Positions 1 through 7,976 are shown, counted from the first letter of the stretch. The stretch: DNA of 64,000 bases from JAAAOZ01 sp964496595 (GCA_964496595.1 CAZCAI010000004.1:11211-75210); one strand, 5' to 3'. Made by a program: numbers and translations. The notes: generated by a model from the sequence alone, not told the origin.

Positions 1-1079
1 GGCATCCCCAGCAACCTCGCCAAATTTGTGCTGATGACGCCATCAAGCGGGTTGAGCATGCCGCGCCAGATCAAGATAGTGATCACATTCGGCACGGCCC
101 ACGGAATAATCAACAGGCCCTTGATGAGCTTCTGGAGCGGCATCTCGCGCCCAAACGCCAGCGCGATCATCAAGCCTAAGCTGAAGGCCAACAGGACGCT
201 CAGCGCAGCGAAGGCAAAGGTCCACAAGAAAATGCTCAGGAGCGGGCCGCGAAACGAGGGATTGGTGAAAAAGCGGGTGAAGTTGCGCATCCCGACGCCG
301 ACTTGATACCCCGGAGATAGGGCTTCTCCCGTCTCGGCAATAAATTGCCCCTTCTCCTCATCGGCGTGATAGACCAAATCTAACTTGCGATCCCGCAAGG
401 TATCGGTGGATTCATCGTAGATGTAGCGTGGCTCCATTGCCGCTGCCACGCCCAGTTGGGAGGTCAACTGCACCTCGCGCCCCTCCGCCTGGAAAGTCAA
501 ATCCTGCAAATTAGAGAGCGATTGCACCAATTCAACGGTATTCAGCGCTTCATAGCCGGCCACCGATATGGGCACCCCCTCGTCATCTAATGGCCCGATG
601 GCCGGCTGGGTTTGCGCGCCCTCCGGCAGCGCCAAAAATCCTTCGCCGTCGGATTCTGACACTAGCCATAAGGCATAGTCACTCTCCGGGCTGCGGAATA
701 CCGTGTAGCGATAGGTCATCCCGCTCTCCGGTAAAAATTGCCGTTGCGTCAGCACTTGAATCGCCTGTTCCTTTTGGAGCAAGTGCCCGGTGCCATAGTT
801 GGTAAAAGAGATGTAAATCGTGAAAATGATGGGGTAAATACTGAGGAGTAACATAAAGGCCAAACCGGGCGCCATCCAGCGTAGCGGATAGGCATCTTCC
901 TTGAGAAAGACATAGTTGATTCCCGCTGTAATCAACGCTAACATCACGCCCAATTGCCAATATCCATCTCCGAACAACGTCACGACAAAAACCGATGCCA
1001 TCGCATCCAACACCATCAGGCCCAACAGGCGCAGACCGATGCGCGAAAGGCTCATCTTTGGGGAAGATTCTTCAGTCAT
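1..1079 (-). CDS. malF: MalF-type sugar ABC transporter permease (partial, 3' end outside window)
   Basis: Membrane permease half of a binding-protein-dependent carbohydrate ABC importer. The ATG at 1077-1079 follows a GGAGGT ribosome-binding site (1085-1090 region). The reading frame stays open to the window edge, so about 359 codons are visible and the C-terminus is missing. Seen in the translation: three N-terminal hydrophobic segments, then a soluble stretch of roughly 150 residues resembling the extracytoplasmic P2 loop that distinguishes MalF. After that comes a segment reading YQVGVGMRNFTRFFTNPSF and membrane segments with LLIIPWAVPNVITILIWRG, close to the MalF core. It lies 60 bases downstream of the binding-protein gene, with a strong hairpin between them. 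The substrate is inferred to be a maltooligosaccharide or glucosylglycerol, not shown directly. Confidence 0.85.
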   Translation of the reverse strand, partial: MTEESSPKMSLSRIGLRLLGLMVLDAMASVFVVTLFGDGYWQLGVMLALITAGINYVFLKEDAYPLRWMAPGLAFMLLLSIYPIIFTIYISFTNYGTGHLLQKEQAIQVLTQRQFLPESGMTYRYTVFRSPESDYALWLVSESDGEGFLALPEGAQTQPAIGPLDDEGVPISVAGYEALNTVELVQSLSNLQDLTFQAEGREVQLTSQLGVAAAMEPRYIYDESTDTLRDRKLDLVYHADEEKGQFIAETGEALSPGYQVGVGMRNFTRFFTNPSFRGPLLSIFLWTFAFAALSVLLAFSLGLMIALAFGREMPLQKLIKGLLIIPWAVPNVITILIWRGMLNPLDGVISTNLARLLGM

Positions 1080-1103
1080 CGCGTTACCTCCTAAGTAAGC
1101 GAA

Positions 1104-1133
1104 CCCTCCCGGAGACTATGATCTCCGGGAGGG
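1104..1133 (-). promoter_or_regulatory. Intercistronic hairpin between malE and malF
   Basis: Perfect 12-bp inverted repeat (arms 1104-1115 and 1122-1133, 6-base loop) in the 63-base gap between the malE-like stop and the malF-like start. No T-run follows on the transcribed strand, so it is more likely an RNA-stability or partial-readthrough element than a full terminator. It recalls the REP-based malE/malF expression step of E. coli. Confidence 0.6.
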
Positions 1134-1142
1134 AGATTAAAT

Positions 1143-3098
1143 TTACTGCTTCTCGATTGCCTCGCGGATTTGATCAGCGGCGTTAGTGAACGCGGATTCA
1201 GGCGTATCGCCGCCCTGCGCCACCAGCGTCAGCGCATTTGTCCATGCTTCCCACACCGCGCCCATCTCCTGGATGGCAGGCATCGGGGTGCCATTGGCCC
1301 CGGCCTCAGCAAAGCCCACCAGGTCAGGATCATCCAAGGTTTCCAGCAAAGGCAGATAAGCCGGGGGACGTGGCTCCATATCGTAGATTGCCTGCATTGT
1401 CTCCTGTGTGGCTACGAACTCGTTCAGGAACACCTGGGCCAGAAGCGGCTCTTTGCTGAAGGCGTTGATCATAAAGCCCTGCACGCCCAAGAACGGCTGA
1501 GCCTCTTGCGCCTGCGCGGGGATCTCGCTGATCTCGTAGTTGACACCGGATTCCCGAATGCGCGCCAGGAACCACGGCCCGGTGATGATCATCGCGGCCT
1601 TACCATCCTCGAACCAGGACACCATCGTCTCGCCGTCCATCGCGGGCGGCTGCAACTCCTCGTCGATAAAACCGGCGTACCACTGCGCAGCAGTGATGGA
1701 ACCTTCGTTATCCATGCCCACATCCTGCGGATTCCAACTGCCGTCGGCGTTTTGACCGAAGATGTAACCGCCAAACGCGGTTTGGATGGGGAAGAAGTGG
1801 TAGGGATCGCCCTCCATACGCACGAAGCCATATTGATTCGTATCCACATCCTCATCGTTGTTCGCCGTCAGCTCACGAGAGATGTCCGTCACTTCATCCC
1901 AGGTGGCCGGCGCGTCGGGGACCAGGTCGGTATTGTAGAAGAAGGCCACGTTCTCGACCGCGTTCGGCATCCCGTACAGTTCGCCCTGATACGTGAACGC
2001 TTCCAGCGCGGCCGGCGCGAACTCCGCCGCCTTGTCGCCCAAATCAAGTGGCGCCAAGAGACCACTGGCGCCCAACTCGCCCAGCCAGTCGTGCGCACCG
2101 ACAATGATGTCTGGTCCTTCGCCGGCGGGCGCCGCGACCGTGAAAATATCGCGCACGTCGCCCATCGCCAACTCTTCGACCACGATCTCGATGCCATACT
2201 CGGCCTCGAATTCATCCGCCAGTTCGCGCAGCGGCTCGGCACGATTTTCATCCGCCCAAATCACCAATCCGCCCTCGACAGACGCGCTGGGTGGTTCGGC
2301 CAGGCCTTCGCTTTCTGCCACAATCTCTTTGCTGACCGGATCAAACGTAATCGTCACCGGCGCATCCTGAGTCAAATTGATCGTCTTATTGCCGTCCATC
2401 CCCTCCGGGAAGCTCACATCCCACGAGCCGTTCACCGTGACCTTGTATTCATAAGCTCCTTTCGTGAGATCGAAGGTGCCCGACCAAGTATTGCTGGCCT
2501 CATCGTACGCGAGCGCCGTCGCTTCACAATCGGGCATCCAGTCCTCATCACAACCCAGTTGCGCCTGCATCGTGCCGGCCACAAACGCCGATTCGTACTC
2601 CTCCACCGGCGCTTCGCCAATCCCCTCGCTCTCAACCGTCGTCAGCTTGGTCTCAGGATCGAAGGTGAAGGTCACCGGCGCGCGCTCCGCCATCGAAAGT
2701 GCGTAATTGGTACCCATCCCCGACTTGCCGCCGACGCCAAAACTGACATCCCAATTACCATTCAGCGTGATAGAGTATTCGTAACTGCCGGGATCAATCT
2801 CGAAGGTGCCCGTCCAGGTATTGCTGGCCTCATCATAGGTGAGCGCCGTCGCATCACAATCAGCCGTCCAGTTGTCCTCGCAGCCCAATTGCGTCTGCAT
2901 CGTGCCCACCAGCGTGATCAGATCATCTGAGGAAAGCTCCACCGGCTCCTCGGTCGCTTCTTCCGTCGCTTCCTCCGCCGGTTCCGTTGGCGCCTCGGTG
3001 GGCGCTTCCGTGGGGGTCGCCTTCGGGCCACACGCAGTAAGGATCATCGATCCTACCAACAACATCAAAACGGCCAATCTCCAAAGTCGCGTCTTCAT
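1143..3098 (-). CDS. malE: MalE-type binding lipoprotein with two N-terminal X25 domains
   Basis: Extracytoplasmic solute-binding lipoprotein of the carbohydrate ABC importer. The signal peptide ends in a lipobox LTAC with Cys23, followed by a Thr/Glu/Pro linker (residues 27-55). Two pullulanase X25-like domains occupy about 61-157 and 171-263. They share landmarks (QLGC..W..DC.ATALTYDEASNTW, GSYEYS or GAYEYK, NG.WDVSF) at an exact 110-residue period. A family 1 solute-binding domain follows from about 277 to 651 (GGLVIWADENRAEPL, YNTDLVPDAPATWDEV, GPWFLARI). At 651 residues it is far longer than MalE (about 400) because of the X25 pair. X25 is known mainly from pullulanases, so an alpha-glucan or alpha-glucoside ligand is plausible. 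The promoter at 3275-3303 is overlapped by two MarR-type operators. Confidence 0.9.
   Translation of the reverse strand: MKTRLWRLAVLMLLVGSMILTACGPKATPTEAPTEAPTEPAEEATEEATEEPVELSSDDLITLVGTMQTQLGCEDNWTADCDATALTYDEASNTWTGTFEIDPGSYEYSITLNGNWDVSFGVGGKSGMGTNYALSMAERAPVTFTFDPETKLTTVESEGIGEAPVEEYESAFVAGTMQAQLGCDEDWMPDCEATALAYDEASNTWSGTFDLTKGAYEYKVTVNGSWDVSFPEGMDGNKTINLTQDAPVTITFDPVSKEIVAESEGLAEPPSASVEGGLVIWADENRAEPLRELADEFEAEYGIEIVVEELAMGDVRDIFTVAAPAGEGPDIIVGAHDWLGELGASGLLAPLDLGDKAAEFAPAALEAFTYQGELYGMPNAVENVAFFYNTDLVPDAPATWDEVTDISRELTANNDEDVDTNQYGFVRMEGDPYHFFPIQTAFGGYIFGQNADGSWNPQDVGMDNEGSITAAQWYAGFIDEELQPPAMDGETMVSWFEDGKAAMIITGPWFLARIRESGVNYEISEIPAQAQEAQPFLGVQGFMINAFSKEPLLAQVFLNEFVATQETMQAIYDMEPRPPAYLPLLETLDDPDLVGFAEAGANGTPMPAIQEMGAVWEAWTNALTLVAQGGDTPESAFTNAADQIREAIEKQ
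2259..2918 (-). repeat. Tandem 330-bp direct repeat encoding two X25 domains
   Basis: Two in-frame copies of a 110-codon unit (about 2589-2918 and 2259-2588) inside the malE-like gene. The LGC and DEASNTW landmarks recur exactly 110 residues apart, and several stretches agree at the DNA level. This indicates an internal duplication. Confidence 0.75.
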
Positions 3099-3210
3099 TT
3101 TTCTCCTCGCTTTTTAACTAAGAATGGTTAAGAATCGATCTAAAACACCGGGGCCTGAACATCAACTCCGATAGCCACCTCCTTAATAGCCCATCGCTGA
3201 ACCGAATAAT

Positions 3211-3226
3211 AGTTTATACATCAACT
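3211..3226. promoter_or_regulatory. MarR-type operator site O1
   Basis: AGTTTATACATCAACT, an imperfect 16-bp dyad of the same form as the sites at 3262, 3290 and 3838. It lies about 50 bases downstream of the malE -10 element, within the leader. Confidence 0.6.
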
Positions 3227-3261
3227 ATATGGTTAAAAAAACGCCAATCAGCGCCCAAAAC

Positions 3262-3277
3262 CGTTTACATATCAACT
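3262..3277. promoter_or_regulatory. MarR-type operator site O2
   Basis: CGTTTACATATCAACT, an imperfect 16-bp dyad. It overlaps the start of the malE -10 element (3275-3280), a position suited to repression by steric block. Confidence 0.65.
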
Positions 3278-3303
3278 ATAACATATATTAGTTGACTTGT
3301 CAA
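3275..3303 (-). promoter_or_regulatory. malE promoter
   Basis: On the minus strand, TTGACA (3298-3303) and TATAGT (3275-3280) are 17 bases apart, with TGT before the -10. This is a strong sigma-70-type promoter. Operator O3 covers the -35 and O2 touches the -10. Confidence 0.75.
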
Positions 3304-3305
3304 CT
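3290..3305. promoter_or_regulatory. MarR-type operator site O3
   Basis: AGTTGACTTGTCAACT, a dyad with perfect 7-base half-sites around a 2-base centre. It covers the malE -35 hexamer. Confidence 0.7.
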
Positions 3306-3359
3306 GTTTTCGGGACGAACTTGGAGGAATTTCAGAAATTGCTTGGGGATACGAAAATA

Positions 3360-3815
3360 TCAAGCGTCGGCTTGAGCTTTTTGCTCTTGAACCAAGGCCG
3401 CCAGATGCTCATTCAATGCATCGAGATTCTCATGTAGACCGCCCTGCTCCAAATCACACAAGCAGGAGAAACGGCGTTCGTTAAGGTCTTGATAGGCTTT
3501 GTCAGCGCGCTCCCTCAATTCCTCGCCGGCTGGGGTGAGGTATAATCGCAGCGCCCGATTATCCTCTGGATCGACTTGGCGCGTAAGGTACCCATCCTCT
3601 TCCATGCTTTTGACGATGCGCGTGGTGTTGCCTTTGGTGCATAGCAGCTTCTCGCTCAACTCATTCTGTGATAAGCCGGGATGCTTATGAAGATGCATCA
3701 GCGTGTGATAGCGGGTGTTGCTCAAGCCAAACTGCTGCAAAAGCGAGATGTCACTATCATCCAAAAGCATGTGGGTTTTGGTCAAGGCGGAATATAATTC
3801 ATCTGCGAGGCTCAT
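3360..3815 (-). CDS. MarR family transcriptional regulator
   Basis: A 151-residue winged-helix repressor acting as a cytoplasmic dimer. The recognition region reads LSQNELSEKLLCTKGNTTRIVKSME (helix-turn-helix about residues 49-75). The MarR wing DPEDNRALRLYLTPAGEEL follows, with flanking dimerisation helices. The ATG at 3815 follows a GGGAGGAG ribosome-binding site. Its own promoter (3851-3879) carries a perfect 16-bp palindrome at 3838-3853, and three related sites lie in the malE promoter region about 60 bases beyond its stop codon. Autorepression and control of the transporter are therefore inferred. The ligand is unknown; MarR members commonly respond to small organic ligands. Confidence 0.9.
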   Translation of the reverse strand: MSLADELYSALTKTHMLLDDSDISLLQQFGLSNTRYHTLMHLHKHPGLSQNELSEKLLCTKGNTTRIVKSMEEDGYLTRQVDPEDNRALRLYLTPAGEELRERADKAYQDLNERRFSCLCDLEQGGLHENLDALNEHLAALVQEQKAQADA

Positions 3816-3837
3816 ATCTCCTCCCTCATGTACACTT

Positions 3838-3853
3838 AGTTTATATATAAACT
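3838..3853. promoter_or_regulatory. MarR-type operator site O4 (marR promoter)
   Basis: AGTTTATATATAAACT, a perfect 16-bp palindrome overlapping the end of the marR -10 element (3851-3856). It lies between marR and the divergent hydrolase gene and could affect both. Confidence 0.75.
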
Positions 3854-3879
3854 ATATCATGAGGCCGGAGAATCGTCAA
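3851..3879 (-). promoter_or_regulatory. marR promoter
   Basis: TTGACG (3874-3879) and TATAGT (3851-3856) on the minus strand with a 17-base spacer. The palindromic operator O4 begins inside the -10 region. Confidence 0.7.
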
Positions 3880-3887
3880 TGACGTGC

Positions 3888-3915
3888 TTGTGGAAATACA
3901 TCTTTGGAGTAAACT
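3888..3915 (+). promoter_or_regulatory. Possible promoter of the GH13-like gene
   Basis: TTGTGG (3888-3893) and TAAACT (3910-3915) with a 16-base spacer, about 80 bases before the start codon. The match is weak, so this is only the best candidate in the interval. Confidence 0.35.
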
Positions 3916-3996
3916 TACGTTGTCCTCATCTTTACAGGAGATACACTCAGGAGACCCCTCAAAGCACAAACAGAGCAAGAGCAAAGGAGCTTGGAC

Positions 3997-6396
3997 ATGC
4001 ACGCTATGCCCCAATATACCCTGATCCAGGAGAAGACGGAGGCCCTGATCGATTGGGCGGCCACGACGCGCGCGGAGGCCGCGACGCCCTTCGAGGCCGC
4101 GCGGAAGATCGTGCGCCGCTTGGGCGCGCACTATCGCGAGGGACACGCCGAGGTGGGCTTTTGGGCGCCCCATCTGACTGATCCCGACAATCCCGCGCAG
4201 CAGATCGCTCTGGAGTTGCTGACGCCGCTCGATCCCATCGATGTGCAGGCGCCCAAGCAGAAGACGCGCTTCCAGCGCACGCGATTGCCGCTCGTCCAGG
4301 ATGGCGAATACTGCTGGGGCGTCATCACGGGGATGCAGCCCGGCCATCGCGATCAGTTAGGCACATTCTATTGGCTGGCCTATCAAGACAAACACGATGT
4401 CTGGCACAACCTGCCCGATCCACTGGCCGCCTCGGTGCCGTTCGGGACGCAAGCGCCCGCCGAGTTCTACGACATCGAGCACATGCAGCAGGCGCGCGCC
4501 GATCGCGAGCACTTCGCCCATCTGGACACGCGGCCCGATCCCGACGGCGCGCCGCGCATCACCGGGCCGACCAACATCCTGCAAATCCACGTCGGCACGG
4601 CCTCGCCCGAAGGGACGTTGGCCGGCCTGACGCGCATCTATCGGGAGATCGGCCAGAAGATGGAGGCGGGCGAGCCACTGACCGCCGCCGAGCAGAATTA
4701 CATCGCCTACGACGCGATCCAACTGATGCCCATCGAGCCGACGATTGAATATGAGGCCGGCCCCGCGTTCTGGCAGCCGCTGGCAGACGAACCGCAGGAC
4801 GAGGTCTTTACCGTGGCGCTCCGCAGCCCCGATATGACCAACTGGGGCTACGACATTATGACGGTCGCCTCGCCGGCGCCCAACCCGGTGGCGCTGGGCA
4901 GCCAGCGCCCCGACGAGTTGGTCGATCTCATCGCGACGCTGCACAACTTCCCCGGCAAGCCGATCATGATGGTCTTCGACATCGTCTACGGCCACGCGGA
5001 TAACCAATCGCTGCCGCTGCTGCCGCCGCAGTTCTTCACCGGGCCGAATATGTACGGGCAAGACCTCAACTTCCGCCATCCGGTGGTGCGGGCGATGCTG
5101 CTGGAGATGCAACGCCGCAAGAGCAACTACGGCGTGGATGGCATCCGCGTCGATGGCGCGCAGGACTTCAAGTACTGGGATGCGGATGCACAGGTCTTGC
5201 GGCACGACGATGACTATCTCACGCTGATGAACGACATCGAGCAGGAGGTGGCGGGGCAGCGCTATCGCCCGTGGATGATCTTCGAGGATGGCCGGCCCTG
5301 GCCGCGCGACGATTGGGAGTTGGCCTCCACCTATCACGAGGTGACCGATCAGCACCCGAACGTCGTCCAGTGGGGGCCGCTAACCTTTGCGCACAACACG
5401 CCCTTCCTCTTCACCTTCTGGATCAGCAAATGGTGGCGCATTCGCGAGATCACGCGCATCGGCAGCGATTGGATCACGGGCTGCGCTAATCACGACACGC
5501 TGCGGCGCGGCACGCAGGTCGATCCAGAGGCGCGGATCAACACCTACTTGGGCGATACCCTGCCCGAAATCTTCAAGAAGGCGTATGATAATCCGGCGGC
5601 CAAGCTCTTCGATTATGCCTGCATGCCGGGGATTCCGATGGACTTCATCAACGCCTCGATGCGCGCGCCGTGGGGCTTCATCCGCAACACGGATGATCGC
5701 TACGGGGTCAAGGTCGTCTCCGAGGAAGCGCACTTTTTGGATTGGATTATGAATGAGGCGCTCTTTGCCCAGGATCACGTCTTCAAGCGCCTCAAAGCGA
5801 TGAGCTTCGTCCATTTGGATGGCCTGCGCCGTTTTATGCGTGCGCTGGATCACACCGTGCAGATCACCCACTATGACCTGCCCGCGATGGCCAAACTGCT
5901 CCAAAACGTCGAGCCGCCGTTGGATAGGCCAACCTTCACCGTCGCCACGCTCAAGGAGATCGCCCGCGCCTGGATGGACGATGTCTATGAGATCTGCAAC
6001 GTGAGCCACTATCGGGAGTCAGTATCAGCGCGCACGTCGGATTTCAACAGGGCGGTGCGGGAGTTCCGGCGCGCGCGTCCCTGGCTGATCAACGATCTGC
6101 GCCCCGACGAGCACTTCGATCACCAGCGGCCCGTCAACGGCACCGTGCTCTTCTACGGCCTGCGCCGCGCCCCCGAACCCAAAGATGAGGATGCGCCCCG
6201 CGAGGAGGTGCTCTTCATCGCCAATATGGAAGGCGCGCCGCGCACACTCACGCCTCTAGAGCTACCCATCCCCGATCTACCGCGTGAGGGTTGGGAGCTT
6301 GCGCTCGCCTCGCCCGATATCGACGCGGCTGAGATCGCGCCCGACCGGCCCATCACGCTGCACGATAGCCAAGGCATCGTCTTCACCCGAAAATAA
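3997..6396 (+). CDS. gghA: GH13-like hydrolase, probable glucosylglycerol hydrolase GghA
   Basis: A 799-residue cytoplasmic glycoside hydrolase with no signal peptide. The ATG at 3997 is 7 bases after AAAGGAG; an in-frame TTG at 3991 is too close. All four GH13 regions are visible: region I MMVFDIVYGHAD (Asp328), region II GVDGIRVDGAQ (nucleophile Asp386), region III MIFEDGRPW (acid/base Glu430) and region IV ANHD (Asp500). The long N-terminal part with GPTNILQIHVGTASPEGTL, and the phrases MDFINASMRAPWGF and NTDDRYGVKVV, match what I recall of cyanobacterial GghA, which splits glucosylglycerol. The GghA name is from memory; GH13-type catalysis is directly supported. It is divergent from marR next to a MalEF-like importer, which suggests uptake and hydrolysis of an alpha-glucosyl compatible solute or maltooligosaccharide. 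Confidence 0.75.
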   Translation: MHAMPQYTLIQEKTEALIDWAATTRAEAATPFEAARKIVRRLGAHYREGHAEVGFWAPHLTDPDNPAQQIALELLTPLDPIDVQAPKQKTRFQRTRLPLVQDGEYCWGVITGMQPGHRDQLGTFYWLAYQDKHDVWHNLPDPLAASVPFGTQAPAEFYDIEHMQQARADREHFAHLDTRPDPDGAPRITGPTNILQIHVGTASPEGTLAGLTRIYREIGQKMEAGEPLTAAEQNYIAYDAIQLMPIEPTIEYEAGPAFWQPLADEPQDEVFTVALRSPDMTNWGYDIMTVASPAPNPVALGSQRPDELVDLIATLHNFPGKPIMMVFDIVYGHADNQSLPLLPPQFFTGPNMYGQDLNFRHPVVRAMLLEMQRRKSNYGVDGIRVDGAQDFKYWDADAQVLRHDDDYLTLMNDIEQEVAGQRYRPWMIFEDGRPWPRDDWELASTYHEVTDQHPNVVQWGPLTFAHNTPFLFTFWISKWWRIREITRIGSDWITGCANHDTLRRGTQVDPEARINTYLGDTLPEIFKKAYDNPAAKLFDYACMPGIPMDFINASMRAPWGFIRNTDDRYGVKVVSEEAHFLDWIMNEALFAQDHVFKRLKAMSFVHLDGLRRFMRALDHTVQITHYDLPAMAKLLQNVEPPLDRPTFTVATLKEIARAWMDDVYEICNVSHYRESVSARTSDFNRAVREFRRARPWLINDLRPDEHFDHQRPVNGTVLFYGLRRAPEPKDEDAPREEVLFIANMEGAPRTLTPLELPIPDLPREGWELALASPDIDAAEIAPDRPITLHDSQGIVFTRK

Positions 6397-6420
6397 AAAG
6401 GGGACTATCTTAAAAATCAT

Positions 6421-6448
6421 TTGCAAATCGAGCAAAATGGCTTATAAT
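6421..6448 (+). promoter_or_regulatory. Promoter of the FmdB-type gene
   Basis: TTGCAA (6421-6426) and a perfect TATAAT (6443-6448) with a 16-base spacer, 27 bases before the start codon. Confidence 0.7.
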
Positions 6449-6475
6449 AGGCAGTCAGTAGGGAGGTGCGAAACT

Positions 6476-6772
6476 ATGCCGTTATATGAATATGAATGCA
6501 AAGAATGTGGGTTACGATTCGAACGCCGCCAGAGCTTCTCGGACGAGCGGATCAAAATCTGCCCCGAATGCGAGGGGCCGGTGATCCGCCTGATCCAGCC
6601 GGCCGGGATTATCTTCAAGGGATCGGGGTTCTACGTGACGGATAATCGCACACCTTCATCCACCGCCGTACCTGGCTCACGGAAGGATGAACCGGAAGCG
6701 AAGGGGGAATCGTCGTCTTCGTCGTCCCCTTCGACCTCATCAGCATCCTCAAACGGCGACGGGAAAGAGTAA
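6476..6772 (+). CDS. FmdB-family zinc ribbon protein
   Basis: A small protein of 98 residues beginning MPLYEYECKECGLRFE, the typical FmdB/CxxC_CxxC_SSSS start. Two CxxC pairs (CKEC and CPEC) form a predicted zinc ribbon over about residues 8-40. The stretch IIFKGSGFYVTDNR is the usual ending of the conserved part. The C-terminus is a disordered Ser/Glu/Lys tail. The ATG at 6476 is preceded by GGGAGGTG. It has its own promoter and a strong terminator, so it is monocistronic. The family is widespread, and its function is not established beyond a proposed regulatory role. Confidence 0.88.
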   Translation: MPLYEYECKECGLRFERRQSFSDERIKICPECEGPVIRLIQPAGIIFKGSGFYVTDNRTPSSTAVPGSRKDEPEAKGESSSSSSPSTSSASSNGDGKE

Positions 6773-6803
6773 CTCACCTCGTTACATTCAATACAATATC
6801 CAA

Positions 6804-6840
6804 ACGGGGCGCGATGTCTTAATCGACATCGCGCCCCGTT
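6804..6840 (+). terminator. Rho-independent terminator after the FmdB-type gene
   Basis: A perfect 15-bp stem (arms 6804-6818 and 6825-6839) with a 6-base loop, GC-rich, 31 bases beyond the stop codon. The T-run is short. Confidence 0.75.
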
Positions 6841-6932
6841 CTGTGTAGGTTGTACCTATGGCCGAGAGATGGCATTCCGACTGCCAGACACACTATTCGC
6901 AATTCATCATTCGCAATTCGTAGGAGATAGCG

Positions 6933-6971
6933 GTCGGAATGACATCCCGACAGACGGATTACCAATCCGTC
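6933..6971. repeat. Double dyad element (MITE/REP-like candidate)
   Basis: Two adjacent inverted repeats: 6933-6951 (near-perfect, GTCGG...CCGAC) and 6953-6971 (perfect 8-bp arms around a 3-base loop). They lie at the end of a 200-base stretch without genes that also holds short repeats of the form TTCGCAATTC. This could be a dispersed intergenic repeat or the 3' hairpin of the adjacent minus-strand gene. Confidence 0.45.
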
Positions 6972-6977
6972 CTACGC

Positions 6978-7976
6978 CTATCTTTGCAGAACTCCATGCT
7001 GAAGCAAGCCAATCCCCAGGCCCGCGCCCTGCCCCCAGACACGCAGGAAGGTCACGCCGGGCCACAGTAGCGCGACGAGGCGATCTCGCGGCCAGGCCCA
7101 GCGCACGAAGGGCACGGTCGTGGTGAAGAAGGCGAGCAACAGAGCCAACGCGCCCCACAGCAGCGGAGGCCACAGGAGCGAGGCGACTAGCACGAGGCCC
7201 AAGAGTAAGTTTAGCGCGAACTGGATCTTCAACGTCGGATCGGTATGCGTGTCGCCCTGGATCTTATCGGGGAAGCGGAGGTAGAGGAGCGAGCGCCAAT
7301 AACCGAAGCGCGCCTTCCGCGCCAAGTAGGCCCGCAGTGTCGCCGGATGGCGATGCCACACCCAGGCATCGGGCACGAAGACGAAGCGATGGCCCTCACG
7401 CGCCAGCCGAAACGAGAGGTCGATGTCCTCCGCCGAGGGGATGGGGAAGGCGGTATCGAAGCCGCCGTGTTCGACCAGCAGCGCGCGCCGATAGGCGGCG
7501 GCGTAGGTATCGATGAAGTCGATGCGCGGCAACTCCGCCATCCGCTCGTAGCGAATGTCAAACTCCAATTGAACCAGGCGCGCGATGGTCGAGGTCTGCC
7601 GCGTGCGGTACGTCCCCTTCGCGCCCATCACCTCTGGATCATCAAACGGCGCCGTCATCCGCTCTAACCAGGTCGGGGCCGGCTCGCAGTCGGCATCGGT
7701 GAAGAGCACGATCTCGCCCCGCGCCGCCTCGATGCCGGCGTTGCGCGCCGCTGACGGCCCGCCGTGCTGAATGCGCAGCACGTGATCCGCGCCCGCCGCG
7801 CGCGCCGCCGCGCCCGTCGCATCCGAGGAACTGTCATCCACCACTAAGATCTCGTAGCGCTCGCGAGCCACGGACTGGGCCGCCAAGGCCGCCACACACT
7901 TGCCAATCACATCGTCGGCGTTGTAGGCGGGGACGATAATCGAATAGTCATAGGTCATCGCATTATGCTGACTCAA
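6978..7976 (-). CDS. Family 2 glycosyltransferase, membrane-associated
   Basis: A GT-A fold glycosyltransferase that transfers sugar from a nucleotide-sugar to an envelope acceptor. Seen: the N-terminal SIIVPAYNADDVIGKC, LVVDDSSSDAT, the DxD-type motif FTDADCEPAP, and the SAEDIDLSFRL acceptor-site acidic pair. Two or three hydrophobic segments lie at about 245-290, with an amphipathic C-terminus. A TTG at 7976 is 5 bases after AAGGAGGT and is preferred here. An ATG at 7958 gives 326 residues but lacks a ribosome-binding site. It overlaps or abuts the stop of the flippase-like gene (7963), so the two are probably co-translated. The sugar and acceptor cannot be read from the sequence. Confidence 0.88.
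   Translation of the reverse strand: MSQHNAMTYDYSIIVPAYNADDVIGKCVAALAAQSVARERYEILVVDDSSSDATGAAARAAGADHVLRIQHGGPSAARNAGIEAARGEIVLFTDADCEPAPTWLERMTAPFDDPEVMGAKGTYRTRQTSTIARLVQLEFDIRYERMAELPRIDFIDTYAAAYRRALLVEHGGFDTAFPIPSAEDIDLSFRLAREGHRFVFVPDAWVWHRHPATLRAYLARKARFGYWRSLLYLRFPDKIQGDTHTDPTLKIQFALNLLLGLVLVASLLWPPLLWGALALLLAFFTTTVPFVRWAWPRDRLVALLWPGVTFLRVWGQGAGLGIGLLQHGVLQR

Noticed and set aside
1170..2930. Long open frame (586 codons) on the plus strand opposite malE
   Set aside because: It is the antisense shadow of the malE-like gene: Arg/His-rich, no family resemblance, no ribosome-binding site.
4357..5355. 332-codon frame on the minus strand inside the GH13-like gene
   Set aside because: Shadow frame; the plus-strand gene carries all GH13 motifs and the correct ribosome-binding site.
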